Under the pieces are notes generated by a model. It searched no databases. It worked only from the letters and a program-made list of their open reading frames with translations, and was not told the origin of the DNA. Shown here in pieces: positions 18,080 to 26,558 of a DNA stretch of 27,934 nucleotides. The first letter of the stretch is position 1. Every line of letters begins with the position of its first letter. A program made the position numbers and the translations under genes. The stretch lies in assembly GCA_002245135.1 (NCBI GenBank), contig NGBS01001223.1, forward strand, positions 1 to 27,934, read 5' to 3'. Source of the DNA: Proteromonas lacertae. Taxonomy: Eukaryota > Sar > Bigyra > Opalinata > Proteromonadidae.

Positions 18080-18192
18080 GTAGGGAAGTAGACCCCGTTG
18101 AGAAGTAGACCCTGTTGGGAGGAATCCCGTAGGAACCTTACGCAAATGGGACTCTGTGACAATGTCCCAGAGTCCCATTTATATACTATATA
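18080..18192 (-). repeat. Right terminal inverted repeat of element B (short form)
   Basis: Read on the minus strand this repeats the left end: 44 identical bases from the tip, then the GTAAGGTTCC...GGGTCTACTT part. It lacks the roughly 150-bp palindromic stem found on the left and keeps only a small fold-back (GGGACTCTG and CAGAGTCCC around 18147-18176). Confidence 0.85.
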
Positions 18193-18198
18193 GTTTGT
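18193..18198. repeat. Target-site duplication, right copy (GTTTGT)
   Basis: The six bases match 11284-11289 exactly and directly follow the right terminal repeat of element B. Confidence 0.85.
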
Positions 18199-18246
18199 TT
18201 AATACGTAAAAAAATAACATAAATAAAAACATAAAAAATTATACGA

Positions 18247-19340
18247 AATCATTAAATAGCGAATTTTTCTTATATACTCTACCATATCTACTTTTTCTAC
18301 CTTCTGGTACTGGTTGAATATCTGGTTCTATAGGTTGTGCTTCATTATTTATACTATGAATTTGTCTTAATCAAAACTTACCATTTGTTGTAATACTATT
18401 AACTGGTACTCTTTTAATTTCATGAGATTTGAATCTATATGAACCTATATCTCTAGGATTGAATTCTTTAGGTATTGTTCCATCCAAGTTCTTAACAGAA
18501 TATGAAAATGGTCCAACTTTGTGTATTTGGTATACTTTATCAGTATAATAAGTAGTTTTTTGAAGTTTGTTATCTCTACGTTCTTTTATTCTTACAAAAT
18601 CATCAGCTTTAAAATGAGTATCACTTTTACGCTTCTTTAAGTTTCTATCATGCGATTCTTTATACAATCTATCTTGGACTTCAAAATCATTGAATACTTC
18701 ATTTGGAGTTAGATTATTGAGTGCAGAATGTGGTTTTGCATTGTAATCATCTACAACAGTATATACTATATTACACAATGATTCAATATTGTTAATTTTA
18801 TCAAATTCTTCATCAGAAAATGTATTAATTTTTCTATAAAACATATCTTTAATAGTTCTCACACATCGATCCAATATTTTCATTATATTATGTTCATTAA
18901 GTTCTTTAAGTATAAATCGTATATGATTTTTATTAAATAAATCTATAAATTTCTTACCATAGATAATACCAGACTCTTCATCTGACAATATACTTCCTAC
19001 AAAACGAGCGTTTTCATCCTTAGGTTGCATACCCTGATAAAACCATTTTTCAAACACAGGATACACATCATTTTCTGATTTAGATTTAACATAATATATC
19101 CAACACTTACGACTAACAACTTCTATAATTAACAAAAATGGAACTTTTGTATTGTTGAAAAACACCAAATCTATTTGATATGACCCAGGTAACTTTTCAA
19201 TTTCATATTTAATTCTATTCCTTTTAGTTGCAGTGATTTGATAATCTGGTTTAGACTCTACAAGTTCACTACTAGCTTTTTTAATGTCAGAGTTTTTAAA
19301 GTTATTCTCAAGTTCACTTACAGAGAAATTAATAAAGTCT
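18247..19340 (-). pseudogene. Retroviral-type (Polinton) integrase of element A (broken)
   Basis: The main open piece (18371-19168) and the open frame before it carry an RNase-H-like integrase core. SYQIDLVFFN holds the first catalytic acid, SDEESGIIYG the second, and a later helix region ends RTIKDMFYRK. YNAKPHSALNNLTPNEVFND is the usual end of the core. After it comes an SH3-like C-terminal domain (FKADDFVRIKERR... YQIHKVGPFSYSVKNLDGTI), typical of Polinton and Ty3-type integrases. The enzyme inserts element DNA into the genome and makes short target duplications. Here it looks broken about once and carries some wear. Element B ends about 50 bases from its 3' end. Confidence 0.75.
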
Positions 19341-19455
19341 CGTTTGATAATAATGAAAGAAAGGGGGAAATGAGTACAATTTGAAACCCCTATTTTTTTT
19401 GTATTTTTTGTATTGATTTCCCCCTATGTGTTTTTGTCCGTTTCATAATCAAACC
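19341..19455. repeat. Imperfect inverted repeat upstream of the integrase gene
   Basis: AGGGGGAAAT (19362-19371) and ATTTCCCCCT (19416-19425) are perfect inverted copies. The outer flanks (CGTTTGATAATAATGAAA and TTTCATAATCAAAC) pair in part as well, so the whole could fold into a hairpin. It sits directly before the integrase coding frame. Confidence 0.5.
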
Positions 19456-19627
19456 ATAATTCAAGCTTACATTATTTTTTCGCTTTTCTGTTTGAATTTA
19501 AACAAAAATAATTATTCCATTTGAATCCTCATCTTATGATGAATCTATTTATGTTGTTAGTTCAAATTATAGAAAGTGAATGACATATAATTCGAAATCA
19601 ATAATCATTAATTCAAATTGAATTTAA

Positions 19628-19876
19628 TTATAATCTTCCATAAGAAAATAAATTAACTTTTTCTGTTTGATTTTCATCTGTTTCTTCATCATCATCATCC
19701 AGATTATCAAACAACGATGTTACAGAGACTTTACTACTTACCATACTTTTCGAATTCTTGTTTTCTTCTTTTTCGCATTTTGCTAATTCTGCTTCAGATT
19801 CAGATATTTCTTCTAGATCATCATCACTATCATTACTATAAATAATTCCAATAACATTGTTGTTGTTATCATCCAT
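19628..19876 (-). CDS. Small acidic protein
   Basis: The 82-residue protein starts MDDNNNNVIGIIYSNDSDDD and is dominated by Asp, Glu, Ser and Asn, with a short hydrophobic end (KVNLFSYGRL). It resembles other acidic low-complexity proteins in the virus-like region. No family is recognised. The GATGAT-type codon runs make it look less like random sequence, yet the call is weak. Confidence 0.35.
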   Translation of the reverse strand: MDDNNNNVIGIIYSNDSDDDLEEISESEAELAKCEKEENKNSKSMVSSKVSVTSLFDNLDDDDEETDENQTEKVNLFSYGRL

Positions 19877-19931
19877 CTCGTTAGGGTAATCTTGTCATTT
19901 GTCTCCATCTCCCCACTCAGTTATGTTTTCT

Positions 19932-20147
19932 TCAGTTAGTGACTTTAATGAACAGTATATATAATCCAATTTTCTGTCTATCTATAAAAAAATAATATAA
20001 TATATATAAATATACAATTGACTTTGGATTTGATGGTAAATAGTTAAAACAATATATAAAATTGGACTTGAAGTCCCTGTAGTACTGTATTCTGTCACGA
20101 GAATCGTAGATCCAAAATGTTTTAAAATGGCTGATCATTGTATTCAT
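19932..20147 (-). CDS. Small unknown open frame
   Basis: This 71-residue frame has an aromatic-rich start (HFKTFWIYDSRDRIQYYRDF) and a hydrophobic second half. It lies 28 bases downstream of a 54-codon frame on the same strand. No family is recognised; it may be a remnant. Confidence 0.25.
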   Translation of the reverse strand: MNTMISHFKTFWIYDSRDRIQYYRDFKSNFIYCFNYLPSNPKSIVYLYILYYFFIDRQKIGLYILFIKVTN

Positions 20148-20175
20148 ATTTGGATAGTAGCAGTTTCTTTTCCAC

Positions 20176-20340
20176 CTATGAATAATATAAATTAGGAATA
20201 TACTTATATCTGCTTAGTTCTCTTTGTCTTTTCATGATATCATTCAAATTGTATACTACTATATCAAACTCAGGGTCATCGTGATAGTATTTAATTTTCA
20301 CTCTGTAGATAATCTCTTGTTTCAAGATTATACGTGCCAT
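20176..20340 (-). CDS. Small unknown protein, 54 residues
   Basis: An ATG at 20340 opens a 54-codon frame that starts MARIILKQEIIYRVKIKYYH and continues with DDPEFDIVVYNLNDIMKRQR. The strand-strand-helix pattern and balanced composition look like a real small domain, unlike the AT-rich sequence around it. It lies divergently from the plus-strand gene at 20734. No family is recognised. Confidence 0.35.
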   Translation of the reverse strand: MARIILKQEIIYRVKIKYYHDDPEFDIVVYNLNDIMKRQRELSRYKYIPNLYYS

Positions 20341-20733
20341 AATTCTATATATAAATTAATTAAAAAAATACATTAAATACAAGTGTATTAATTATGTACT
20401 TTTTATAAAGAATGAATTGACTTTAGCTAACTATAATTTATATATACTTACTAGGGTATATACCCATCTCAATTATATCAATATCTCATTTCAGGCAATA
20501 ATCTAAATCATCTTTGAATATGAAACATATATGAAATCTAACTATATCAATCGATTGCTCATGATATGCCATATAATAAGAAACACATCAGATTATTCAT
20601 TATGTCAATGGATCGTGAGATATTATTTTTTTAAACAAACCTCAAACATTTGTATTACTAAACAAACAATAACTTTATTGATTAGACCCATAAAAATTTA
20701 ATAATATATATAATAGCAAAAAATACAAAGAAT
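20341..20733. other. Divergent intergenic region
   Basis: About 390 AT-rich bases lie between a minus-strand and a plus-strand gene, so promoters for both are expected here. A TATATATAATAG stretch about 20-30 bases before the ATG at 20734 is a possible TATA box. Nothing else is recognised. Confidence 0.4.
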
Positions 20734-21213
20734 ATGCCTGACCATTTAACATATAATATGCTTAGACAACCTAACGGTGAATATGCTTTTTACATTCATA
20801 GATATAGAGACAATAGAGCACATAGATGGGTCATTCAATTTCCAATTAAAACAATGAAAATATTAAAAAGAAATAAAGTAAAGGTGTTTATATGTGGTTC
20901 ACTCAGAACTAATAGAAATGATCCAGAAGTACTAGGTGATTATAGACATCATGGTGATCAATTAAAGATAAACCTCAAAACCTATGGGTATGACAGAAGA
21001 GCTACAATATTAGTAATGAATAGAAAATTAAGAAATGGAGAACATGAGTATGCAGATGGTGATTGTATTCCTCAAAAATTTAAAAAATATGTTTTTCATC
21101 ATATGAGTTATCAATGGAATGGAGGGAATTTTTATCACATACATCCAGTTGATAGAAATGTTGCTGATGGAATTAGTAGTAGTAGTAGTAGTAATAGTAG
21201 TGACTCTGATTAA
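20734..21213 (+). CDS. Unknown basic protein with a serine tail
   Basis: The 159-residue protein starts MPDHLTYNMLRQPNGEYAFY and is rich in His, Arg, Tyr and Lys. Strand-like blocks (RWVIQFPIKTMKIL, KVKVFICGSLR, RATILVMNRKL) suggest a small alpha/beta or beta domain. It ends with a serine run and acidic residues (from about 146). The serine run comes from an AGT repeat. No family is recognised. It stands first in a two-gene plus-strand set within element A. Confidence 0.5.
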   Translation: MPDHLTYNMLRQPNGEYAFYIHRYRDNRAHRWVIQFPIKTMKILKRNKVKVFICGSLRTNRNDPEVLGDYRHHGDQLKINLKTYGYDRRATILVMNRKLRNGEHEYADGDCIPQKFKKYVFHHMSYQWNGGNFYHIHPVDRNVADGISSSSSSNSSDSD

Positions 21214-21317
21214 ATACTTAAAAATTCTATTATTATTATATATGTTTGTTTTTGTTTGATAAACATACTATTAATAGTTACTATATTTTAAATAATATCA
21301 ATTATAAAAATCACAAC

Positions 21318-21689
21318 ATGTCTTATTATGGAGGATGGCCAAAAGGGTTTAAAATTAGTAAAGACTGGAATACATATATTCCTAAATCAGTTAACAGGAG
21401 TAAATGGAGAAAGAGCTATGATTTGTATAGAGACAAAGTAAAGAATGCACTACAAAACAAAACAAAAGTTAAATTACAATATAGACAATTAATGAAAATG
21501 TATGAACGATTATTAGCTGCTAATCCACCTAAACAAAGAGGAAGACCAAAAGGAAGTAAAGATAGAGCAAAACGTAAACCAAGACGAGCCGGGCCACGAG
21601 CCGCGCCAAAGAATGATCCACATCGTATTGTTGTGCATAATGGCAGGCATTATCAGTATGGTATTCCAGTTCCTAATATGGATAATTAA
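21318..21689 (+). CDS. Small basic protein with AT-hook-like motif
   Basis: The frame is open from 21246, but the ATG at 21318 gives a 123-residue protein that starts MSYYGGWPKGFKISKDW. The middle is a basic helix region (KWRKSYDLYRDKVKNALQNK). Then comes KQRGRPKGSKDRAKRKPRR (about 78-96), where R-G-R-P-K is a textbook AT-hook core that binds the minor groove of AT-rich DNA. The tail IVVHNGRHYQYGIPVPN is not basic. Size and charge suit a DNA-packing or virion core protein of element A. No wider family is recognised. Confidence 0.55.
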   Translation: MSYYGGWPKGFKISKDWNTYIPKSVNRSKWRKSYDLYRDKVKNALQNKTKVKLQYRQLMKMYERLLAANPPKQRGRPKGSKDRAKRKPRRAGPRAAPKNDPHRIVVHNGRHYQYGIPVPNMDN

Positions 21690-21776
21690 AGTAATTCTTT
21701 ATATATTCTTTTTTATGTAATATATGTGTGTTTGTTTTTTGGTGTTTGGTATTGCTATATCCGGCCGCCACTTTGC

Positions 21777-21861
21777 AACTTGAATTGTAATATAAGTTAC
21801 AACTGGCGCCAGTTGTAACTTGAATTGTGATGCATCTTACAACTGGCCCATGTTGTAAGAT
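21777..21861. terminator. Paired hairpins between two convergent genes
   Basis: Two 40-bp tandem units (21777-21816 and 21817-21856) both start AACTTGAATTGT and share TTACAACTGG. The first contains a perfect 28-bp palindrome at 21794-21821, centred on GGCGCC. The second forms a 10-bp stem with an 8-base loop (834-843 pairing with 852-861 of 21 kb). They lie in the gap between genes that converge from both sides, where giant viruses such as mimivirus use palindromes to end transcripts. The role here is inferred. Confidence 0.45.
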
Positions 21862-21923
21862 ACAAGTTTAACCAAAAAATAATTTAATATAATATAATAT
21901 AATATAAAGAGTGAAAATATAAT

Positions 21924-22160
21924 TTAAATAGTCATTTTCCTTTGTTTAGTGATTTCAATAAGAGACTGAATATCCTTAAGTGTCTTATCATGTTCTAACC
22001 CTTTATTCATCATGGCATCTATATTATTTCTAAGTTCTTCTATGTCTGTATTGTTTGGAATACAATTGTGTGCCTTTAAGTAGTTGAAAAGAGCCAAAGC
22101 TATCATATACAATACAAATACGAGAACTGAAAGCAAAACAGTTATTACATAAAAGTCCAT
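21924..22160 (-). CDS. Small membrane protein with coiled-coil tail
   Basis: The 78-residue protein begins MDFYVITVLLSVLVFVLYMIALALFNYL, a single strong membrane segment (residues 3-28). A hydrophilic helix follows (IEELRNNIDAMMNKGLEHDKTLKDIQSLIEITK) with a regular spacing of hydrophobic residues, so it probably forms a coiled coil. The arrangement is that of a one-pass membrane or virion surface protein. It lies 67 bases downstream of the next minus-strand gene. No family is recognised. Confidence 0.5.
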   Translation of the reverse strand: MDFYVITVLLSVLVFVLYMIALALFNYLKAHNCIPNNTDIEELRNNIDAMMNKGLEHDKTLKDIQSLIEITKQRKMTI

Positions 22161-22227
22161 TTGTGTTTATGAGAATCTTATATAAGAAAACAAAATTAAT
22201 CAAAGTAATGTATTTATTATCAATAAA

Positions 22228-22830
22228 CTAACTTACAAGACATTGGTTATTATTAATATATTCATCCTTAATGGATCTTGGTGATATTGGAGATAAGTCA
22301 TAATCTGTGAGATTGACATTGTCATTGTCATTTTCAAGCTTGACTTGTATTTCTTCTATTTCTTTATTACTACTATCATTAGGAGGAGGAGGAGGTAATA
22401 TATTAGCTTCATGATTCATCATAATAATACTTTCTAATAATTGATGAGTTTTTTCAAAAGATGGGTTTCTTTTCTCCTTAATCTTGTTAACACACTCAAG
22501 GAACATATTAGGTGTAATGCGCACAGTCTCATCTACATCAGAAATACCTAATCTTTGAATTAATTTCTCTTTACTCTCATCCCACCAACATCCATTTTTG
22601 AATCTATATTCCAAGTCTAATCTATACTGTTCATCGACGTATTTGAGTATATATCTGATCTCACTATAAGTTAATTCCTTTTTCTCGCCACATATCAAAT
22701 TCCATAATTTCGATTTGGTTGGTGCCCTCATTTTGCCATCCTTTCTAAAGCAATTAATGAGTATTTGTTTATCAGAGTTCCAAAAGTTATATGGCACTGT
22801 TCTATATTTGTGCTCCTGATCGTTATTCAT
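22228..22830 (-). CDS. Unknown 200-residue protein of element A
   Basis: The N-terminal 140 residues look like a helical folded domain with several Trp, Tyr and Cys residues (YNFWNSDKQILINCFRKDG, WNLICGEKKELTYSEIRYIL, NGCWWDESKEKLIQRLGIS). The last 60 residues are loose, with a PPPPP run, an acidic stretch and SPISPRS, a proline-directed phosphorylation-like motif. No family is recognised. It is divergent from the penton-like gene, so the 64 bases between them probably hold both promoters. It looks whole. Confidence 0.5.
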   Translation of the reverse strand: MNNDQEHKYRTVPYNFWNSDKQILINCFRKDGKMRAPTKSKLWNLICGEKKELTYSEIRYILKYVDEQYRLDLEYRFKNGCWWDESKEKLIQRLGISDVDETVRITPNMFLECVNKIKEKRNPSFEKTHQLLESIIMMNHEANILPPPPPNDSSNKEIEEIQVKLENDNDNVNLTDYDLSPISPRSIKDEYINNNQCLVS

Positions 22831-22894
22831 TTTTAAAAAATAAAAGTGTAATTAATACTAATAATGACAATATTTTCAAAATAGATTTTATCTT

Positions 22895-23850
22895 ATGTTA
22901 GTTTCGAATCATCGTGTATACTACTTAAATTCTGATATGATTGTATTATCTGATTCCATGTGTGGAGGAAACAAGTATAAGAAGACATTAAAATTGCAAT
23001 CATTCGATGATGATTATACTCATGTCAGCTTATTACATGCTGTTATACCCAATTCATTCCCAACTATACAGGAAGAAACAAATGATGAGTTTTCACTAGT
23101 ATTCACATTGGGATGGAGACATAATGTTCAAGTAGATACACCAAAGTATCCAAACATCATAAAACACCTCAAAATACCAGAAGGATTCTATGATGAAACT
23201 CAGATATTAAGTATGATTAATATTTAGTCAAAAATATGACATATGATGTTTTTGGAATAAAAGATGATGCATATAATACTAAAGGTTCACATGTGTCTAT
23301 TATACAAGGAAAAGGAGATTTATTTTGTATAGACAATTTCGATGATAATCAAACATATCATATTGAGGTAGCTAATGATATGAATATAATATACTATCAA
23401 AAAGACCCAGTATATTGGATAGAAAAATTAGAGATCACCAAAGATCTTAGTTACAAAATATTAGGTATACCCAAAAACAATTACTGGTGTTGTTTTAAAG
23501 AATATATTCCATCTGAAGAACCAGAGAATCAACAAGAAATTATGGTTAAGCCATTCCCATTTACTCATTTACCATTTCGTCCTTCTTTGATATGGGTTAA
23601 TTCTATATCCATTAGATTAGACATAGTGAATATTATGCAGGATTCAAATGTATTAGAAAATATACCCGTTTCAAATCCTGAGTTACCATTTATTACATAT
23701 CAGAATAATGACATATTGAATACATCAAAGAGATTCAATAATACCTATAGCAATGGTATGATCACTATTCAGATTACTCAACAAAATGGCTATGAACTTA
23801 ATCTTGATAATATTGAGTTTAATTTAGATATTGTTGTATTTAAAGTCTAA
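22895..23850 (+). pseudogene. Penton-like capsid protein of element A (interrupted)
   Basis: Two open pieces, 22895-23227 and 23236-23850, match the penton-like gene of element B. The first carries HAVIPNSFPTIQEETND. The second carries LIWVNSISIRLDIVNIMQDS, PFITYQNNDILN and ITIQITQQNGYELNLDN, in the same order as in B. Strands dominate, as expected of a single jelly-roll vertex protein. It lies directly upstream of the major capsid gene, as in B. It looks broken about once. Confidence 0.55.
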
Positions 23851-23881
23851 TTTTTATATTTCTTTATTCTTTTGTTTTCTA

Positions 23882-25369
23882 ATGGCTTTATCTATTCCAA
23901 AAGAACAGAAACATGGTGTAGATGTCCCTGTGATGCTACCCTTCTATAATTATGTGAGATTGACTCCGATGGGATCAACATCAGAATATACTCTAAGTGA
24001 TAACACGTATACAGAAGAGATCAGATGGGAGATAAGTGGAGATAATATTATCAATTTAGCTAAGTCATATATTCAGTTCGATATAGATGTAGAAACAGAA
24101 CCAGTAGCAAAAGGTTCAGAAGTAGGTGCTGTTAGAGCAGATTTAAGTAAGAAACTTATAAATAAAGATGATGATTTATATCCAAGTACAATTGGAGGAA
24201 TTAAAGAAGGGTTTGGCTTGGCCTCTTTTAGAATTTGTAACCAGACTGGAACAGATCTGGTCAAGCTTGATGATTCATATGAACCATATCGTGTATTTAT
24301 GGATGAATTAGTTAGAAAGAGATGCGATATATTCTATCAAGACAATTACTATGATGGAATACAATTAGATTGGAGTAACGATGAACACAGTTATCTTATT
24401 CAAGATGTTAATAAATGGAAAATGGATAAAGAAATGAACGGTGCATTTACTGATACTGTAGACACTGTAGAGATTTTTGATACTAGTAATAATAAAGTAA
24501 CAAATGCTACTGTGTATAAGAGTAAAAAGACATTACATTTTAAATTACAGCTAGGTAAATTTTATAATACATTTGCTGCATTAAAGAGCGATGTATTCTT
24601 TGGAGAGAGAATGTATATATGCATTCGATTCCAAACTAAAGCAAATTATGGAAATTTGAAATCATATACACCAACCGAATATTGTATTGATGAAAATGGT
24701 TATGAAGATTTAAATAATGTTATAGCATGGGATAGGGATGGTGGTATTAAAAATATGACATTTAAGAATTTTAAATTTTATGCTTATATCAACAAGGATA
24801 CTCAATGCAACAATAATACCAAACAATATTGTTTATCAAAACCTATTCAATTCAATGATTTCAGATGTCATCAAATTGTTGTACCATCAGGTGGATCTGG
24901 CATATTCAATTATTCATTCACATTGAATAGTTCCAATGGACCATTTGTTCGTTACATAATCTATAGGCCATGGATAGAATCATTAATAAGATATGCACAT
25001 GTACCTGAAAATGCACAATTCAAATGAATGATCAATGATTTTGTCTATCAGCCAGATTATACACTTATGCAATATTATGATAGTTATATGACTGTCCGTG
25101 AATATTTCCAAGACTCATGGTTTGATATATTCAGAAAAGATAAGAAGTTCAATGACAAGTTCTTTGAGATATTGAATTTTGGCTCTAAGGATTTGGACAA
25201 TATTAAGAACCAGGCAGGTAGACCTTTGGCTACTGATTTGAAAATAACCTTTGAATTTTCAACACCTGGTACAAATGACTTTACTAATAATGATATATCT
25301 CATCGTTTCTATATCATCACTGGACGTATGGTCACTATTAATGGAAGTGGTATTGTAAGTGTAGTTTAA
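23882..25369 (+). pseudogene. Major capsid protein of element A (double jelly-roll type, interrupted)
   Basis: From an ATG at 23882 the protein begins MALSIPKEQKHGVDVPVMLP and shares with the capsid protein of element B the blocks NLAKSYIQFDID, VFFGERMYICIRF, CNNNTKQYCL with FNDFRC, INDFVYQPDY and RFYIITGRMVTINGSGIV at the very end. It is about 50 residues longer than the B protein, with extra acidic sequence in the first half. Known: such proteins form the trimeric capsomers of Polintons and their viral relatives. It looks broken about once; the two open pieces otherwise keep full family length. Confidence 0.7.
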
Positions 25370-25450
25370 AAATAATCATAATATCAATAACGGCTATATT
25401 TCTTATAATTATGTTTTTGTTATTTTTGTTATGAGTAAAGTTATTTAGAA

Positions 25451-26287
25451 AAAATAAACACCATAGTCATAAATCCTGTTGAGACAGTAGTCAAAGGATG
25501 TGGAAAACGTTCCAAAGATAGTGTCCTTGGATATGACTATTTCCAGGAGCCTTTCTGCAACATATTTATTTTAGCTAAGAAAAACAGTGGTAAGACTACA
25601 CTTATATTTAATATGATCCAACACTTGCTAAAAAAGGGATATGACCAAGTAGTGTATTTTTTCGTTGCAACTATATCCAAGGATATCATATATGAGAAAA
25701 TCACTGATATGCTCAAGTATAACCAAATTGAGTACCATTGCTATGATTCAGTAGTGAATGAAGATAGAGTGAATATATTGGATGCAGTATTAGATAATAT
25801 CAAAGATATAGACAAAGATAATTATGATTACCCAGAGAATATATTTATATTCGATGATATATCATTCGATTTAAGAAATAAATCCGTTTCTAAATTACTT
25901 AAGTCAAACCGTCATTACAAGTCAAAAGTAATTATATCAAGTCAATATGTCACTGATATTACTCCATCAGTTCGTTTACAGCTTGATTACTGTTTGGTAT
26001 TCAAAAACCTGAGTATGGCTAATTTACGAAATCTGTATGCAAGTTTAGATATATGGATCGATTTCGATGTTTTCAAGTCTTATTATGATTATGCAACCAA
26101 ACAGAGTAATCACTCATTTTTATATATCGATTTATATAATCATGAATTTAGAGTGAATTTTGATAGTAGAATTAGAGATAATAGTAATAATAGCTATAAT
26201 CACAATAATAAATATGATCACCTCATTTCCTATAGCAGCGATGATGAGTCCACTGATTCATCAAGTTATTCCAGCGATTCGGAATAA
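25451..26287 (+). pseudogene. A32/FtsK-type genome-packaging ATPase of element A
   Basis: IFILAKKNSGKTTLIFNM (about 25560-25614) is a Walker A P-loop of the A32-type packaging ATPases, and ENIFIFDDISFD (about 25835-25870) is the Walker B, with the usual pair of acidic residues. SKVIISSQYVTDITPSVR further on fits the sensor strand and arginine region. The tail is Ser/Asp-rich. These enzymes pump DNA into the capsid and are a hallmark of Polintons. The P-loop lies before the first in-frame ATG (25613), and the start of the gene is unclear, so it seems broken about once near the beginning. It follows the capsid gene on the same strand. Confidence 0.7.
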
Positions 26288-26513
26288 TAATAATCCCCAT
26301 ATTGTCACTAATATTATTTTTTTGTTTATTTTGCTATATTTTATGTTTGGTCGTCCTATTAAAAAACAAGCTGTATCAACAGATCTAACACCTGTCACGA
26401 GGGCACTGACATCGATTACAAGCAATTTGGGAGAAAAAGTTGGAGATGCTAAATCGATTAGAGAAATGTTGGTCGATATCAAGAATAGTGGTACAGGAGG
26501 ATCATCTGGATAA
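26214..26513 (+). CDS. Small membrane protein overlapping the ATPase gene
   Basis: An ATG at 26214 opens a 99-residue frame that overlaps the last 74 bases of the ATPase gene in another frame. It has one membrane segment (about 36-48, IIFLFILLYFMFG), a short basic patch (RPIKK) and a Ser/Thr/Gly-rich tail. Overlapping small membrane genes are common in compact viral genomes. The following coding-like piece is on the same strand, so the gene set may be worn. No family is recognised. Confidence 0.4.
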   Translation: MITSFPIAAMMSPLIHQVIPAIRNNNNPHIVTNIIFLFILLYFMFGRPIKKQAVSTDLTPVTRALTSITSNLGEKVGDAKSIREMLVDIKNSGTGGSSG

Positions 26514-26558
26514 GGTGGTGGTATTGATAGTGCAACTAGTGAGAAAATTGATGGAATT

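Larger units (their letters stand above)
11290..18192. mobile_element. Virus-like element B: 6.9-kb capsid-encoding element nested in element A
   Basis: The limits are set by terminal inverted repeats whose outer 44 bp are identical (11290-11333 and 18149-18192) and by a perfect 6-bp duplication outside them. Inside are a major capsid protein, a penton-like protein, a 340-residue candidate minor virion protein, two related plus-strand genes and several small charged proteins. No integrase, DNA polymerase, protease or packaging ATPase was found. It is clearly richer in G and C than everything around it. It looks nearly whole, with roughly two or three breaks, and the perfect duplication and matching ends suggest a fairly recent insertion. 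Family: Polinton-like, probably non-autonomous. Confidence 0.85.

Noticed and set aside
21885-21906. TAATA microsatellite as a replication origin
   Set aside because: It is a simple AT repeat in an AT-rich background with no other origin-like signal.
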